Source: Neorhizobium galegae
Lineage (GTDB): Bacteria > Pseudomonadota > Alphaproteobacteria > Rhizobiales > Rhizobiaceae
Direction of reading: 5' to 3'
Assembly (NCBI RefSeq): GCF_021391675.1
Contig: NZ_CP090095.1
Location: forward strand, 3,539,501-3,603,500
Length of the DNA: 64,000 bases
The position numbers and the translations under genes are program-made. This document shows, piece after piece, positions 50,056 to 59,543 of this stretch. Position 1 is the first letter of the stretch, and each line of letters begins with the position of its first letter. The notes under the pieces were generated by a model, which saw only the letters and a list, made by a program, of their open reading frames with translations, searched no databases and was not told the DNA's origin.

Positions 50056-51317
50056 TCGGCTGATTCTGGAAAATTGGCAGCCTCCTCCGCCGGAGGCTCC
50101 CAGCCGAAGACGCTGCGGCCGCCCCATTCGTGCGACTGGCGGAATTCGCCGGCGACGATCTCCTTGAGGTCCGGGCCTGTCACATACCGTTCCATCTGCC
50201 GGGCCTGGTCGTCGAGCCGCTTCAGCGCCTGCAACTCCTCTTCGCGGCCGAGCCGGGCCTTGCCGACCGCAGACTTCATCACCTTGATCGTTTCGTCATA
50301 GACTTTCAGCGGCACCGGAAACGGATGCCGGTCCTTGCCGCCATGGGCGAGCGAGAAGCGCGCCGGATCGGAAAAACGGCAGGGCGCGCCATGCACCACC
50401 TCGGCGACCATGGCGAGCGCCTTGACCGTCCGCGCGCCGACGCCCGGCATCAGCAGCAGGTTCTCGAAATGTTCAGGCCCGCGATCGGCCGCCGCCGCCA
50501 GCGTCCCATGCAGCCGCCTCATGTTGACGTCCTCCTCGCGGACATCGTGATGGGCCGGCATGATCAGATGCGGCAGCATCGGCTGCGCCAGTTCCTTCGT
50601 TTTTCGAGCCGGCTCGATGGCGATCGCCTCGCGGACGATCCGGTCCGGCCCGAGCGTCGCGAGCAGGTCGAGCTGGCCCTTTCGGGAAGCTTCGGCACGG
50701 TGGTCGGCGAGGTTGACGATCTCCCCCTGCCCACGGCCCTCGATCGCCGCATGCGGGGAATCGACGAAGCTCTTCAAGCCCTCCGAAATCCAGTGGTAGC
50801 GCCGCGCCTGGCGCTTGTCGCCGTTCATGCCCTGCTGCACCACGACCCACTTGCCGTCGTCGGTGACGATGAAGCCATGCAGGTAAAGATCGAACCCGTC
50901 CTGCACCGCGGCGCTATCCACCTTGGCGACCAGCCGGCTGGTCGTCGCAAGGCCGCTGCCGTCGATGCCGACGCGGTTGCCGACGGCGATCAATTCGTCC
51001 GGCGTCTTGCGGGAGCTCTGGCCACGGCCGCCGCAGACATGGATGCCGAGTTCGCCGGCCATCGGCGTCAGCCCGCGCTTCAGCGCGCCGAGAACGCTGG
51101 TGGTGATGCCGGAAGAATGCCAGTCCATGCCCATGACGCAGCCGAAGGACTGGAACCAGAAGGGATGCGCCAGCCGCCGCAGCAGTTCGTCGCGGCCGTA
51201 TTCGATGACGATCGCCTGGGTGATGACGGCGCCGAGCTTGGTCATGCGCTCGCCGAGCCACCGGGGAACCCGGCCGCCGTGAAGCGGGAGATCGGCACTG
51301 CCTGCTTGTTGAACCAT
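50037..51317 (-). CDS. DUF763 domain-containing protein
   Basis: 426 aa. The signature opening SADLPLHGGRVPRWLGERMT, the RLAHPFWFQSFGCVMGMDWHSSGITTSVLGALKRGL block, and ICGGRGQSSRKTPDEL-type segment (HVCGGRGQSSRKTPDE) are typical of DUF763, found in archaea and scattered bacteria; function unknown. The domain includes conserved Trp/His/Ser residues suggesting nucleic acid or nucleotide chemistry, but that is conjecture. Starts 27 bases after the aminotransferase gene stop on the same strand. No membrane spans. Confidence 0.9.
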   Translation of the reverse strand: MVQQAGSADLPLHGGRVPRWLGERMTKLGAVITQAIVIEYGRDELLRRLAHPFWFQSFGCVMGMDWHSSGITTSVLGALKRGLTPMAGELGIHVCGGRGQSSRKTPDELIAVGNRVGIDGSGLATTSRLVAKVDSAAVQDGFDLYLHGFIVTDDGKWVVVQQGMNGDKRQARRYHWISEGLKSFVDSPHAAIEGRGQGEIVNLADHRAEASRKGQLDLLATLGPDRIVREAIAIEPARKTKELAQPMLPHLIMPAHHDVREEDVNMRRLHGTLAAAADRGPEHFENLLLMPGVGARTVKALAMVAEVVHGAPCRFSDPARFSLAHGGKDRHPFPVPLKVYDETIKVMKSAVGKARLGREEELQALKRLDDQARQMERYVTGPDLKEIVAGEFRQSHEWGGRSVFGWEPPAEEAANFPESADHLKGS

Positions 51318-51344
51318 GCTCCGCTTATATACGGACGCTCAGGC

Positions 51345-52517
51345 TCACGATAGGGAAAAGTTCTGCAAACGTTCTCGCAACAGCCCGATCGTCGGCACGT
51401 CCGCATTGGCGAACGCGAAGCGCAGATAATTCTGTTGGCTCTCGCCGAAATAGGCGCCCGGAATGCAGATCACGCCCGCCTGCCTGGCCAGCTTCTCCGC
51501 CACTTCCGCGGAACTCCTGCCCGGAAAGGGATGCCGCACGAAGGCGAAATAGGCGCCGATTGCATCGAGCTTCCAGTCGTTGACGGAGCGCATCACCGCC
51601 TTCAGCGCATCCGCACGGCGGCCGATCTCCTGGCGGTTCTCCTCCCGCCAGTCGGCGAGAAGCGGCAGAGCCTTGGCGACGGCAGCCTGGGCCGCTCTCG
51701 GCGCGCAGATCTGCAGGTTGTCCATGATCTTGGCGATCTGTTCGACCGCAACCGGACCGGCGGTGATCGCCCCAAGCCGGTGGCCGGGAATGCAGAAGGA
51801 TTTAGAAAAGCTGTAGAGGCTGATCAGCGTGTCTTCCCAGCCGTCGAGGCTGAACAGGGTATGCGGCGCCTGGCCTGCGACGGCTAAAAAGTCGCGATAG
51901 GTCTCGTCGAGGATCAGCCAGATGCCTTTGTTCCGGCAGAGCCTGAAGATCGCTTCGAGCAATGACGGCGGATAGATCGCCCCGGTCGGATTGTTGGGCG
52001 ACACCAGCGCCAGTGCCCGCACCTCGCCGGTGATCGCGGCTTCAAGTCCTAAGAGATCCGGCAGGAAACCGTTGGCGGCTTCGCATGCGACAAAGGCGGT
52101 CTTGACGCCCATCATCGCCAGCGTCGTTTCGTGGTTGAAATAGAAGGGCTCGGTCATCAGCACCGTATTGCCGGGGCCGGCCACCGTCATCGCAGCGCAG
52201 ACGAAGGCCTGGTTGCAGCCTGACGTAATGTGGATGTTCCTGAGCCCGATGCCCGCGCCATACACTTCCGAGACATGCGCCGCATAGGCGGTCCGCAGTT
52301 CCGCCTCGCCCTCGATCGGGCCGTATCCGGTAAAGGCTTTTGAGGAGCCGGTCTCGCCGAGCAGCTTCAGCATGTCCGGATGGGCCGGATAACCGGGTAC
52401 GGCCTGAGAGAGGTCGATCAGCGGACCTTTGGACCCGTCATAGGCACGGCCCCAGGCGGCGACGGAGGGAACGGGCGGAGGGCTGAGTTTTTCGATAAGA
52501 GGATTGAACGCAGGCAT
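51345..52517 (-). CDS. aminotransferase class I/II
   Basis: 390-aa fold-type-I PLP enzyme. VPGYPAHPDMLKLLGETGSS with the IDLSQAVPGYP opening, SPNNPTGAIYPPS (~180-192), WLILDETYRDFL, and the PLP Lys in SLYSFSKSFCIPGHRLGAI (~227-245). The AVPGYPAHP opening is that of pyridoxal aminotransferases acting on diverse amino donors. Divergent from the molybdopterin gene, 87 bases apart; the DUF763 gene follows it. The start at 52517 (MPAFNPLIEKL) has only a weak ribosome site. Confidence 0.9.
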   Translation of the reverse strand: MPAFNPLIEKLSPPPVPSVAAWGRAYDGSKGPLIDLSQAVPGYPAHPDMLKLLGETGSSKAFTGYGPIEGEAELRTAYAAHVSEVYGAGIGLRNIHITSGCNQAFVCAAMTVAGPGNTVLMTEPFYFNHETTLAMMGVKTAFVACEAANGFLPDLLGLEAAITGEVRALALVSPNNPTGAIYPPSLLEAIFRLCRNKGIWLILDETYRDFLAVAGQAPHTLFSLDGWEDTLISLYSFSKSFCIPGHRLGAITAGPVAVEQIAKIMDNLQICAPRAAQAAVAKALPLLADWREENRQEIGRRADALKAVMRSVNDWKLDAIGAYFAFVRHPFPGRSSAEVAEKLARQAGVICIPGAYFGESQQNYLRFAFANADVPTIGLLRERLQNFSLS

Positions 52518-52604
52518 GATCTTCCGAGAACAGGATTTTCCGAACAGGCAATTGATTGCCTTTCTTGTTTATCAGATTATCGCACGACGCAAGGAGAACC
52601 GGAT

Positions 52605-53267
52605 ATGGCCGACGAGATTGAGCCCGAGGATTCGAAGCTCACCATCACCAAACGGAAATGGGCGGAACAAGGCAAATTCCTGACCGGCCGGATCACCAGG
52701 CCGGAAACCGACCGCCTGCCGCCAGGCCAGCATCTGGTCAAGAACTGGCCGGTGCTCGATCTCGGCCAGCAGCCGCAGGTCTCGACCGAGCGCTGGAAAC
52801 TCGACGTGCGCGGCCTCGTCAACAACCGGAAAACCCTGGACTGGGCCGCCTTCCAGGCTTTGCCGCAGACAGAGATGCGCTCCGACATCCATTGCGTGAC
52901 CACCTGGTCCCGTTACGACAACAACTGGAAAGGCGTTTCGACGCACGATTTCCTCGATCTCGTCGATCCACAGGAAGAGGCCGTCGCCGTCATGCTGACC
53001 AGCTATGACGGCTATACCACCAACCTGCTTCTCTCGGATTTCGCCTCGCCGGACGCGATCATCGTCACGGAGTGGGAAGGCAAGCCGCTCACCGAGGAAC
53101 ATGGCGGGCCGGTGCGGCTCGTGGTACCGCACCTCTATTTCTGGAAGAGCGCCAAATGGCTCAACCGGATCGAGTTCCTCGACCGGGACCAGGCCGGCTT
53201 CTGGGAAAAGAACGGCTACCACCTGCGTGGCGATCCCTGGTCCGAGGAGCGCTATTCGGACGACTGA
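52605..53267 (+). CDS. sulfite-oxidase-fold molybdopterin protein, cytoplasmic
   Basis: 220 aa. The Mo-coordinating Cys is Cys97 in SDIHCVTTWSRYDNNWKGV; other landmarks are WKLDVRGLVNN and GGPVRLVVPHLYFWKSAKWL. The family includes YedY/MsrP and sulfite oxidases, but this protein has no TAT signal, no haem or dimerisation domain, and is close to the minimal Moco domain. Physiological substrate unknown. AAGGAGAACCGGAT precedes the ATG; the frame back to 52380 overlaps the divergent aminotransferase gene. Its end is 3 bases from the convergent reductase gene. Confidence 0.9.
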   Translation: MADEIEPEDSKLTITKRKWAEQGKFLTGRITRPETDRLPPGQHLVKNWPVLDLGQQPQVSTERWKLDVRGLVNNRKTLDWAAFQALPQTEMRSDIHCVTTWSRYDNNWKGVSTHDFLDLVDPQEEAVAVMLTSYDGYTTNLLLSDFASPDAIIVTEWEGKPLTEEHGGPVRLVVPHLYFWKSAKWLNRIEFLDRDQAGFWEKNGYHLRGDPWSEERYSDD

Positions 53268-53270
53268 GCG

Positions 53271-53870
53271 TCAGCCGAAGTTGACGAGGTTCAGTCCCGG
53301 CAGCGGGCCGCCCGGGAACTGCGCCAGCTTGGCCCCGACAGCAAGCGGGCCGAGATCGACGCCGAAGAAGCCGAGCTTCTCCGTCAAGGCGGCGACGTCC
53401 GTCTTTGCCGCCGCGTCGTCGCCCGAATAGAACAGCACCCGCTTGCCGCCCTCGGAAGCGGGGTCGGCCTCGACGAGCTTTGCAAACAGATGATTGAACG
53501 CCTTCACCACCCGGGCGCCCGGCACGAGGTCGGCCACGATCTCGCTGGAAAGACGGCCGTTGAGTTCGGCCGGTTTGTAGAGCGGCGCCTCGATCGGATT
53601 GTTGGCGTCGATGACGATCCGCCCGTTCCAGTCCGGCAGGCCGGCAAGGGCCGCCGGCAGCTTCGTCCATGGAACCGCGATCAGCACCATGTCCGCACTT
53701 GCGGCCTCTTCGATCGTGCCGGCGGAAATCCAGGGCGACAGCTCAGCCGTCAGTGCTTCGAGCGAGGCCGGGCCGCGGCTATTGGCGATGGTGGCACGCA
53801 CGCCGCTGCGGGCAAGAGCGCGGGCGAAGGCTGCACCGATATTGCCGGCGCCGATGATACCGATGGTCAT
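53271..53870 (-). CDS. NADPH/F420-dependent oxidoreductase-like (NAD(P)-binding) protein
   Basis: 199 aa with the Rossmann motif MTIGIIGAGNIGAAFARALA at the N-terminus and NSRGP as the 2'-phosphate-contacting loop, indicating NADP. Later VLIAVPWTKLP, VIDANNPIE and VVKAFNHLF are typical of the F420:NADP oxidoreductase-like (NADP_oxidored_F420) family in organisms without F420, where they act as general reductases. Divergent from a LysR gene 111 bases away that probably regulates it. Confidence 0.88.
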   Translation of the reverse strand: MTIGIIGAGNIGAAFARALARSGVRATIANSRGPASLEALTAELSPWISAGTIEEAASADMVLIAVPWTKLPAALAGLPDWNGRIVIDANNPIEAPLYKPAELNGRLSSEIVADLVPGARVVKAFNHLFAKLVEADPASEGGKRVLFYSGDDAAAKTDVAALTEKLGFFGVDLGPLAVGAKLAQFPGGPLPGLNLVNFG

Positions 53871-53981
53871 GATTGCGATACTCCGTATGTTTCGATGACA
53901 GGAATATCGCTTCTGGATTGGCGCTTGATTAGCCGGTAATAATGCCAATCATCTTCAAGCAATCGTTGAGAATTACCTGCC

Positions 53982-54935
53982 GTGGAAAGTCTCGCCAATC
54001 TCGAATCCTTCATGCGCAGCGCCGAACTCGGCGGTTTCTCGCCTGCGGCCAGGCGGTTGGCGCTGACGCCCGCGGCCGTCAGCCGCAATGTCGCGATGCT
54101 TGAGAGGAACCTCGGCACCCGCCTCTTCCAGCGCAGCACGCGGAGGCTGACGCTGACGGAAGCGGGCGAACGTTTTCTGTCGGAGATCCGCGACCACGTC
54201 GAGGCGCTGCAGACCGCGATCGCCGAGGTCTCTTCGGACGGAGTGGAACCGGCCGGCGTACTCAAGGTCAGCATGAGCCCGCATTTCGGAACGGACTATA
54301 TTCTGCCGCTGCTGCCGGAGTTCATGGCGTGCTACCCGCTGATCCGCCCGGACTGGGCGTTCGAAAACCGGCAGGTCGATCTGATCGCCGAGGGATATGA
54401 CGCAGCGATCGGCGGCGGGTTTGAGTTGACGCCCGGCGCTGTCGCCCGGGTGCTGGCGCCGGCCCATATCGTTCTGGTCGCTTCACCGGCCTACATGAAG
54501 GATAGATCCATGCCGGCCCATCCGGCGGATCTTGCGAACCTCGACGGCATCCATATGCGTTCCTCCAATACCGGACGTATCCGCCAATGGGTGATGCGAA
54601 ATGCCGGCGGCGACGAAGTGCCGGTGGCACTGAGGGAAAAGATGGTGTTCAACGACCCAGCCGCCCTTGCCCACGCCGCGGACCTCGGCCTCGGCGTCGC
54701 GATGATCGCGATGCCCGATGCCTTATCGTATCTGGAGAGCAGTACGCTCGTCCGCCTGCTGCCCGACTGGTATGCGGATATCGGGCCGATATCGATCTAC
54801 TACGCCAGCAAGACCCTGCTGCCGGCAAAGACCCGCGTCTTTGTCGATTTCGTGGTCGAGCATTTCCGGAAGGAACGTCTGGCCGAACGTTTTGCCGGCA
54901 GCCTCGGGGCATCGAACATGCCGAAGAGAAGATAG
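53982..54935 (+). CDS. LysR-family transcriptional regulator
   Basis: 317 aa. N-terminal winged helix (MESLANLESFMRSAELGGFS, PAARRLALTPAAVSRNVAML, RSTRRLTLTEAGERFL) and a C-terminal LysR substrate-binding domain (VSMSPHFGTDYILPLLPEFM onward). Starts at GTG 53982. Divergent from the NADP-dependent reductase gene, the usual arrangement for LysR and its target. Its 3' end is 34 bases from the convergent PaoC-like gene. Confidence 0.92.
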   Translation: MESLANLESFMRSAELGGFSPAARRLALTPAAVSRNVAMLERNLGTRLFQRSTRRLTLTEAGERFLSEIRDHVEALQTAIAEVSSDGVEPAGVLKVSMSPHFGTDYILPLLPEFMACYPLIRPDWAFENRQVDLIAEGYDAAIGGGFELTPGAVARVLAPAHIVLVASPAYMKDRSMPAHPADLANLDGIHMRSSNTGRIRQWVMRNAGGDEVPVALREKMVFNDPAALAHAADLGLGVAMIAMPDALSYLESSTLVRLLPDWYADIGPISIYYASKTLLPAKTRVFVDFVVEHFRKERLAERFAGSLGASNMPKRR

Positions 54936-54969
54936 GCGCGCCCGGCCGGAACCGGGTGCGCCAGATCGA

Positions 54970-57258
54970 TCAGATCAACTTTTCGAGCGTGATCGGCAGG
55001 TCGCGGACGCGTTTGCCGGTTGCGTGGAAGACCGCGTTGGCGATCGCCGGCGCGACGCCGACGATGCCGACTTCACCGACGCCCTTGCCACCCAGCGCCG
55101 AGGCGCCGTAGTCGGGAATGCCGACGGAGATCACCTCGATATGCGGCACGTCCGCGTTGGTGGGCACGAGGTAGTCGCCCATGTTGTTGTTGACGGTGCG
55201 GCCGTTGCGCTGGTCGACGAGACCTTCCTCGAGCAGCGCCTGGCCGATGCCCATGATAATGCCGCCCCGCCACTGGCTTTCGACCAGCCGCGGATTGTAG
55301 AGCCGGCCGCAATCGAAGGCCGAGACGATCCGGGACACCCGCACCGTTCCAAAATCCTCGTCCACCCGTACTTCGGCGAAATGGGCGCACCAGCTGTGCA
55401 TGGAATATTCGCCCATGGTCGGCCCCTGAACCTTTGCCATCGTCGTCCAGGCCTGACGTTGCTCCTGGGCGGTAGCACCTTCCGGCAGCGTATTCCTCAG
55501 GATCTCGATCTCGTCGCGACCGAGTGCCGCCATCAGTTCCGAAAGCGTGAGCGACGGGCCTTGATCCCGGGGAACGGCAATGCGGCCGCCGCTGAACGTC
55601 AGCGTATTGGCCCCGGTATCGCGCAGCGGCGATTTCTCGTCGTTGAGTGCCAGTCCGATCAGTTCGTCGCGGGCCGCCGTCGCCGCCTTGTGCACGGCGC
55701 CGAGGATGGAGCCCGCCAGCATCGAGCCGCCGGCAATCGCCGAACCCGGCAACCGGGAATCGCCGAGATGGACCTCGACCTGGTCGACGGGAATGCCGAA
55801 CACTTCGGCAGCCGTCTGGGCAAGGATCGTATAGGTCCCCTGCCCCATGTCGATCGCACCGCTGACCACCTCGACACGGCCGTTGCCGAGGATGCGGATC
55901 ATCGCCTCGCTCGGCGCCTGGAGGACCGGGAACGTGCCGCAGCCGATGCCCCAGCCGATCAGGGTCTTACCATCACGCATCGAACGTGGTTCATGGCTGC
56001 GCCTTGACCAGCCGAAGGCTTCGGCGCCTTCGGTCAGCGCTTCGCGCAGCCGGCGGGTCGACCAGGGTTTCCCCGACTGGTAGTCGTGGTCGGCATAGTT
56101 CTTCAGCCGCAGTTCGAGCGGGTCCATGCCGAGCTTGTAGGCGAGTTCCTCCATCGCACTTTCGATGCCGAAGGCGCTGGGGTTCTTTCCCGGGCCGCGC
56201 AACGCACCCGGTGTGACGGTATTGACCGGCACGACCCGATGCTGCGACGAGAAATTCTCTATCCTGTAGAGGATCGGCGTCGCAGCACCCGTCTGCTCCG
56301 GCCAGTCCGCATAGGTCGAGGTCTCGCTGGCGCCGCGATGAACGATCGCCTGAAGGATGCCGTCTTCCGTCGCACCGATCTTGATCCTCTGGCGCGTCGC
56401 GGCGCGACCGCCATAGTTGGTGAAATTCTGCGGTCGCGTCAGCGCAAGCTTGACCGGCCGGCCGAGCTTCCTTGCCGCGAAAGCGGCCACCGCGCCATGG
56501 GCGAGAGCCGCCCCCTTCGACCCGAACCCGCCGCCGATGAACGGCGAGATCAGGCGGACGTTTTCGTAAGGAATGCCGAACCATTCGGAATAGCTGCGCG
56601 CCATGCCGTGAGACCACTGGCTCGGTTCCCAGACCGTGATCCGGTCGTCATCCCACTTCACGGTCAGCCCATGGGGCTCCATGGCGACATGATATTCGCG
56701 CGGCGTCGAATATTCGCCCTCGATCTGAACCGGTGCGGCCGCAAGCGCTGCCTCGGCATCTCCCCAACCGGAGGTCAGATTGTCCATCACCTTGCCTTCG
56801 CCGGCCGCCGCATCGTCGAAGCTTGCGACATGCGGTGCCTTCTCATAGGTGATGCAGATCAGCCTTGCCGCCTCGACCGCCTGTTCGCGGCTTTCCGCGA
56901 TGACGGCGGCGATCGACTGGCCGTTGTACTGCACCTGCCGCGGCAGCGGATAATACGGCTGGTTCTCCGGGCGATTGCCACCCCAGTCGGAGGCGACCAG
57001 GAGACCCATGTCGTCATCCGGCGTCAGCACCATCAGCACCCCCGGGGCAGCAAGCGCCTTTTTCGCATCGACCGAAATGACGCGACCGGCCGGAATGGTG
57101 CTCTGCACGAGGATGGCATAGGCAAGGCCTTCGACCGGATATTCCAACGCATAGGTCGCGCCACCGGTCACCTTCAGATTGCCTTCGAAGCGCGTCTGGC
57201 GGCCGCCGACGGTCCCGTCGGAGGCGTCGCCGTGTTTGCGGGGTTCCATGATGGTCAT
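54970..57258 (-). CDS. paoC: aldehyde oxidoreductase, molybdenum-binding subunit (PaoC-like)
   Basis: 762 aa of the xanthine oxidase family large subunit. Motifs: RFEGNLKVTGGATYALEYP near 20, Moco-binding GGGFGSKGA (~271-279), ALRGPGKNPSAFGIESAMEE (~350), GQGTYTILAQTAAEVFGIP, and the catalytic-Glu segment KGVGEVGIVGVAPAIANAVF near the C-terminus. Starts at ATG 57258 after GGAGGTCTCGC; its first bases overlap the PaoB-like stop (57255-57258). Oxidises aldehydes or N-heterocycles with water as oxygen source. No signal peptide. Last gene of paoABC-type operon. Confidence 0.93.
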   Translation of the reverse strand: MTIMEPRKHGDASDGTVGGRQTRFEGNLKVTGGATYALEYPVEGLAYAILVQSTIPAGRVISVDAKKALAAPGVLMVLTPDDDMGLLVASDWGGNRPENQPYYPLPRQVQYNGQSIAAVIAESREQAVEAARLICITYEKAPHVASFDDAAAGEGKVMDNLTSGWGDAEAALAAAPVQIEGEYSTPREYHVAMEPHGLTVKWDDDRITVWEPSQWSHGMARSYSEWFGIPYENVRLISPFIGGGFGSKGAALAHGAVAAFAARKLGRPVKLALTRPQNFTNYGGRAATRQRIKIGATEDGILQAIVHRGASETSTYADWPEQTGAATPILYRIENFSSQHRVVPVNTVTPGALRGPGKNPSAFGIESAMEELAYKLGMDPLELRLKNYADHDYQSGKPWSTRRLREALTEGAEAFGWSRRSHEPRSMRDGKTLIGWGIGCGTFPVLQAPSEAMIRILGNGRVEVVSGAIDMGQGTYTILAQTAAEVFGIPVDQVEVHLGDSRLPGSAIAGGSMLAGSILGAVHKAATAARDELIGLALNDEKSPLRDTGANTLTFSGGRIAVPRDQGPSLTLSELMAALGRDEIEILRNTLPEGATAQEQRQAWTTMAKVQGPTMGEYSMHSWCAHFAEVRVDEDFGTVRVSRIVSAFDCGRLYNPRLVESQWRGGIIMGIGQALLEEGLVDQRNGRTVNNNMGDYLVPTNADVPHIEVISVGIPDYGASALGGKGVGEVGIVGVAPAIANAVFHATGKRVRDLPITLEKLI

Positions 57259-58241
57259 GCGAGACCTCCAACTTTCAGGATGGCGCGGGCGACGACGCGC
57301 GGCGCAAGTTCGATCTTGTAATGATTGGCGCCATGCGAAACGGCACCTTCCATGGCGAGCCGGCTCGCCGCCTCGACGGTTTCCGCGCTGAGCACCTTGC
57401 CGACCAGGGCCCGTTCGACGCTGCGAGCCCGCCACGGCTTGGTGGCGACGCCGCCGAGAGCGACGCGGATATCACGCACCGTCTTGCCGTCCGCCTCGAA
57501 TTCCAGCCCGACCGCAGCGCTGGCTGCGGCAAATTCATAGGACTGTCGGTCGCGGACCTTCAGATAGGTCGAGTTCCTCGCCGCCGCCGAGGCCGGCACG
57601 GTGATCGCGGTGATCATCTCGCCGCGCTGCAACGCGGTTTCCCGCTCCGGCGTATTGCCCGGTGTCAGGAAAAAGTCGTCGACCGACACCGTCCGGCCTC
57701 CGAGATCGACCACGGCATCAAAGGCAACCAGTGCCACAGCCAGATCGCCGGGGTAGCTGGCGATGCAGGTATCGCTCGTGCCGAGAACGGCATGGTTGCG
57801 GGTAACGCCGCCGAGCGCCGAACAGCCGGAACCGGGATTGCGCTTGTGGCAGGCCGGAAACACGTCCGGCTCGCGGAAATACGAACAGCGCGTCCGCTGC
57901 AGCAGGTTGCCGCCGATCGTCGCCATGTTGCGGAGCTGGGCGGATGCCGCCAGCGACAGCGATTCCGAAACCGCCGGGAAAGCGGCGCGGATGCCTGCGT
58001 GATCGGCAACCTCCCCCATCTTGGCAAGCGCACCGATCGTGGCGCCGCCAGCATCGACGATGACTTCGCCGAGGCCCGAGAGGTGGGTGATGTCGATGAC
58101 CGTTTCCGGTTCCATCACGCCGCATTTTGCAAGATCGAGCAGCGTCGTGCCGCCGGCAAGCAGCACTGAACCGGCCCGGAGCGTCGCCTGGCGGGCTTCG
58201 TCGGCCGAGGAGGCGCGGAGATAGGAAAAGTCTCTCATCAC
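57255..58241 (-). CDS. paoB: aldehyde oxidoreductase, FAD-binding subunit (PaoB-like)
   Basis: 328 aa with the CoxM/FAD_binding_5 fold (AGGTTLLDLAKCGVMEPETV, MATIGGNLLQRTRC). The RCSYFREPDVFPACHKRNPGSG-CSALGG segment, with several Cys, matches the extra loop that binds a [4Fe-4S] cluster in E. coli PaoB and 4-hydroxybenzoyl-CoA reductase-type subunits. Overlaps paoA-like and paoC-like genes by four bases each. It shuttles electrons from the Moco subunit through Fe-S to FAD. Confidence 0.92.
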   Translation of the reverse strand: MMRDFSYLRASSADEARQATLRAGSVLLAGGTTLLDLAKCGVMEPETVIDITHLSGLGEVIVDAGGATIGALAKMGEVADHAGIRAAFPAVSESLSLAASAQLRNMATIGGNLLQRTRCSYFREPDVFPACHKRNPGSGCSALGGVTRNHAVLGTSDTCIASYPGDLAVALVAFDAVVDLGGRTVSVDDFFLTPGNTPERETALQRGEMITAITVPASAAARNSTYLKVRDRQSYEFAAASAAVGLEFEADGKTVRDIRVALGGVATKPWRARSVERALVGKVLSAETVEAASRLAMEGAVSHGANHYKIELAPRVVARAILKVGGLA

Positions 58242-58711
58242 GCCATCTCCGCCGCTTCGCGCACTGCCGCGACGATGCTGTTATAGGCTCCGCACCGACA
58301 GAGATTGCCGGACATGTATTCGCGGATTTCCTCATCGGATCCCGCATGGCCCTCGCGGATGCAGGCAACTGCGGACATGATCTGGCCCGGCGTGCAATAG
58401 CCGCACTGGAATGCGTCATGCTCGACGAAGGCTGCCTGGACCGGGTGCAGCTCGCCGTTTTCGGCGGCGATCCCCTCGATCGTGGTGATCTGCCGGCCTT
58501 CGACCTGGGCTGCGAGCGTCAGACAGGAAAGCACGCGGCTGCCGTCGACATGACAGGTGCAGGCGCCGCACTGGCCCTGGTCGCAACCCTTCTTGGTGCC
58601 GGTCAGCGCCAGATGTTCGCGCAGGGCATCGAGCAGGGTGACGCGCGGTTCGACATCGAGGTCGTACCGGCCCCCGTTGATATCGAGCGAAAGATGGATG
58701 GTTCGTGTCAT
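58238..58711 (-). CDS. paoA: aldehyde oxidoreductase, 2Fe-2S subunit (PaoA-like)
   Basis: 157 aa. N-terminal plant-type [2Fe-2S] domain with KKGCDQGQCGACTCHVDG (~41-58) and C-terminal domain with QCGYCTPGQIMSA and NLCRCGAYNSI. E. coli PaoA has a TAT leader; here the protein starts directly with MTRTIHLSLDINGG after a GGAGCTTGATCC ribosome site, so the enzyme is predicted to be cytoplasmic, lacking the periplasmic targeting of PaoA. First gene of the operon, transcribed away from the TetR gene at 58950. Confidence 0.92.
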   Translation of the reverse strand: MTRTIHLSLDINGGRYDLDVEPRVTLLDALREHLALTGTKKGCDQGQCGACTCHVDGSRVLSCLTLAAQVEGRQITTIEGIAAENGELHPVQAAFVEHDAFQCGYCTPGQIMSAVACIREGHAGSDEEIREYMSGNLCRCGAYNSIVAAVREAAEMA

Positions 58712-58879
58712 GGATCAAGCTCCTGCCATCGTCACGAGAATGAGAACTTTAAAGCCTGGGACGGACTGGCCAACTGGCTGTGATGCCCTAGATGATGCCA
58801 GGCCAAGAGAAGCACCGGCACATTTCGGCATGACATCCGTCCCCCTCTGGACTAAGAAGTGGAAGGCACTCCACATAAC

Positions 58880-58900
58880 CGGAGGCGCCTCCGTTTAAAC
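58880..58900. promoter_or_regulatory. palindromic operator candidate between paoABC and tetR
   Basis: CGGAGGCGCCTCCG (58880-58893, perfect 14-bp palindrome) abuts GTTTAAAC (58893-58900, perfect 8-bp palindrome) in the 238-base divergent region. TetR-family proteins bind such short perfect dyads. It lies nearer the TetR start, with the Pao start about 170 bases away. Confidence 0.5.
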
Positions 58901-58949
58901 TAGTGGCTTACGGATTTTCGTCAAGCCCTCATTTGCCTGGAGCAGCATT

Positions 58950-59543
58950 TTGGCCTCGGCCGAGCCGAAGACAGCATCGCCAGCACCGGCCAGGCTTCGC
59001 GCCGATGCCCGCCGCAACCGCGACAGGCTAGTCGAAGTCGCGGCCGCAGCCTTTGCGGAAAAGGGCGTCGAGACTTCGCTGGAAGATATAGCACGGCAGG
59101 CAGGCGTCGGCATCGGCACGCTTTACCGCCATTTTCCCAGCCGTGAGCATCTCGTCGAGGTGGTCTATCGCCGCGAACTCGAAGGCCTGGCGAGCGCCGC
59201 CACCGAGCTTGCCAGGCTACATTCGCCGGACATGGCGCTCGAGGAATGGATGCGGCGCTTCGTCGGCTATATTGCCACCAAGCGGGGCATGGCCAACAGC
59301 CTGCGCATTCTCATGACATCCAACTCCTCCCTTTTTTCCGAGGGCTCGGGCCTCATCCGCGGCGCGCTGGAAAGTCTTTTGAAGACTGCAGGCGATGGAG
59401 GATATGTCCGCCGAGACATCGAAACGACCGATCTCCTGCACGCGCTGTCGAGCATCTATTCCATCCCGGAATCGCCCGAATGGCGTGAGCGGTCGCATCG
59501 CCTGATCGGCCTGCTGATGGACGGCCTGCGGACCCGGAGATAA
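58950..59543 (+). CDS. TetR-family regulator of the Pao-like operon
   Basis: 197 aa. HTH (~23-66): RRNRDRLVEVAAAAFAEKGV, TSLEDIARQAGVGIGTLYRH and FPSREHLVEVVYRREL. The C-terminal domain has WMRRFVGYIATKRGM. Frame opens with TTG at 58950 after GGAGCAGCATT; alternative starts are possible. Divergent from paoABC, which it most likely represses, with itself autoregulated through the palindrome at 58880. Ligand probably an aromatic or aldehyde compound. Confidence 0.87.
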   Translation: MASAEPKTASPAPARLRADARRNRDRLVEVAAAAFAEKGVETSLEDIARQAGVGIGTLYRHFPSREHLVEVVYRRELEGLASAATELARLHSPDMALEEWMRRFVGYIATKRGMANSLRILMTSNSSLFSEGSGLIRGALESLLKTAGDGGYVRRDIETTDLLHALSSIYSIPESPEWRERSHRLIGLLMDGLRTRR

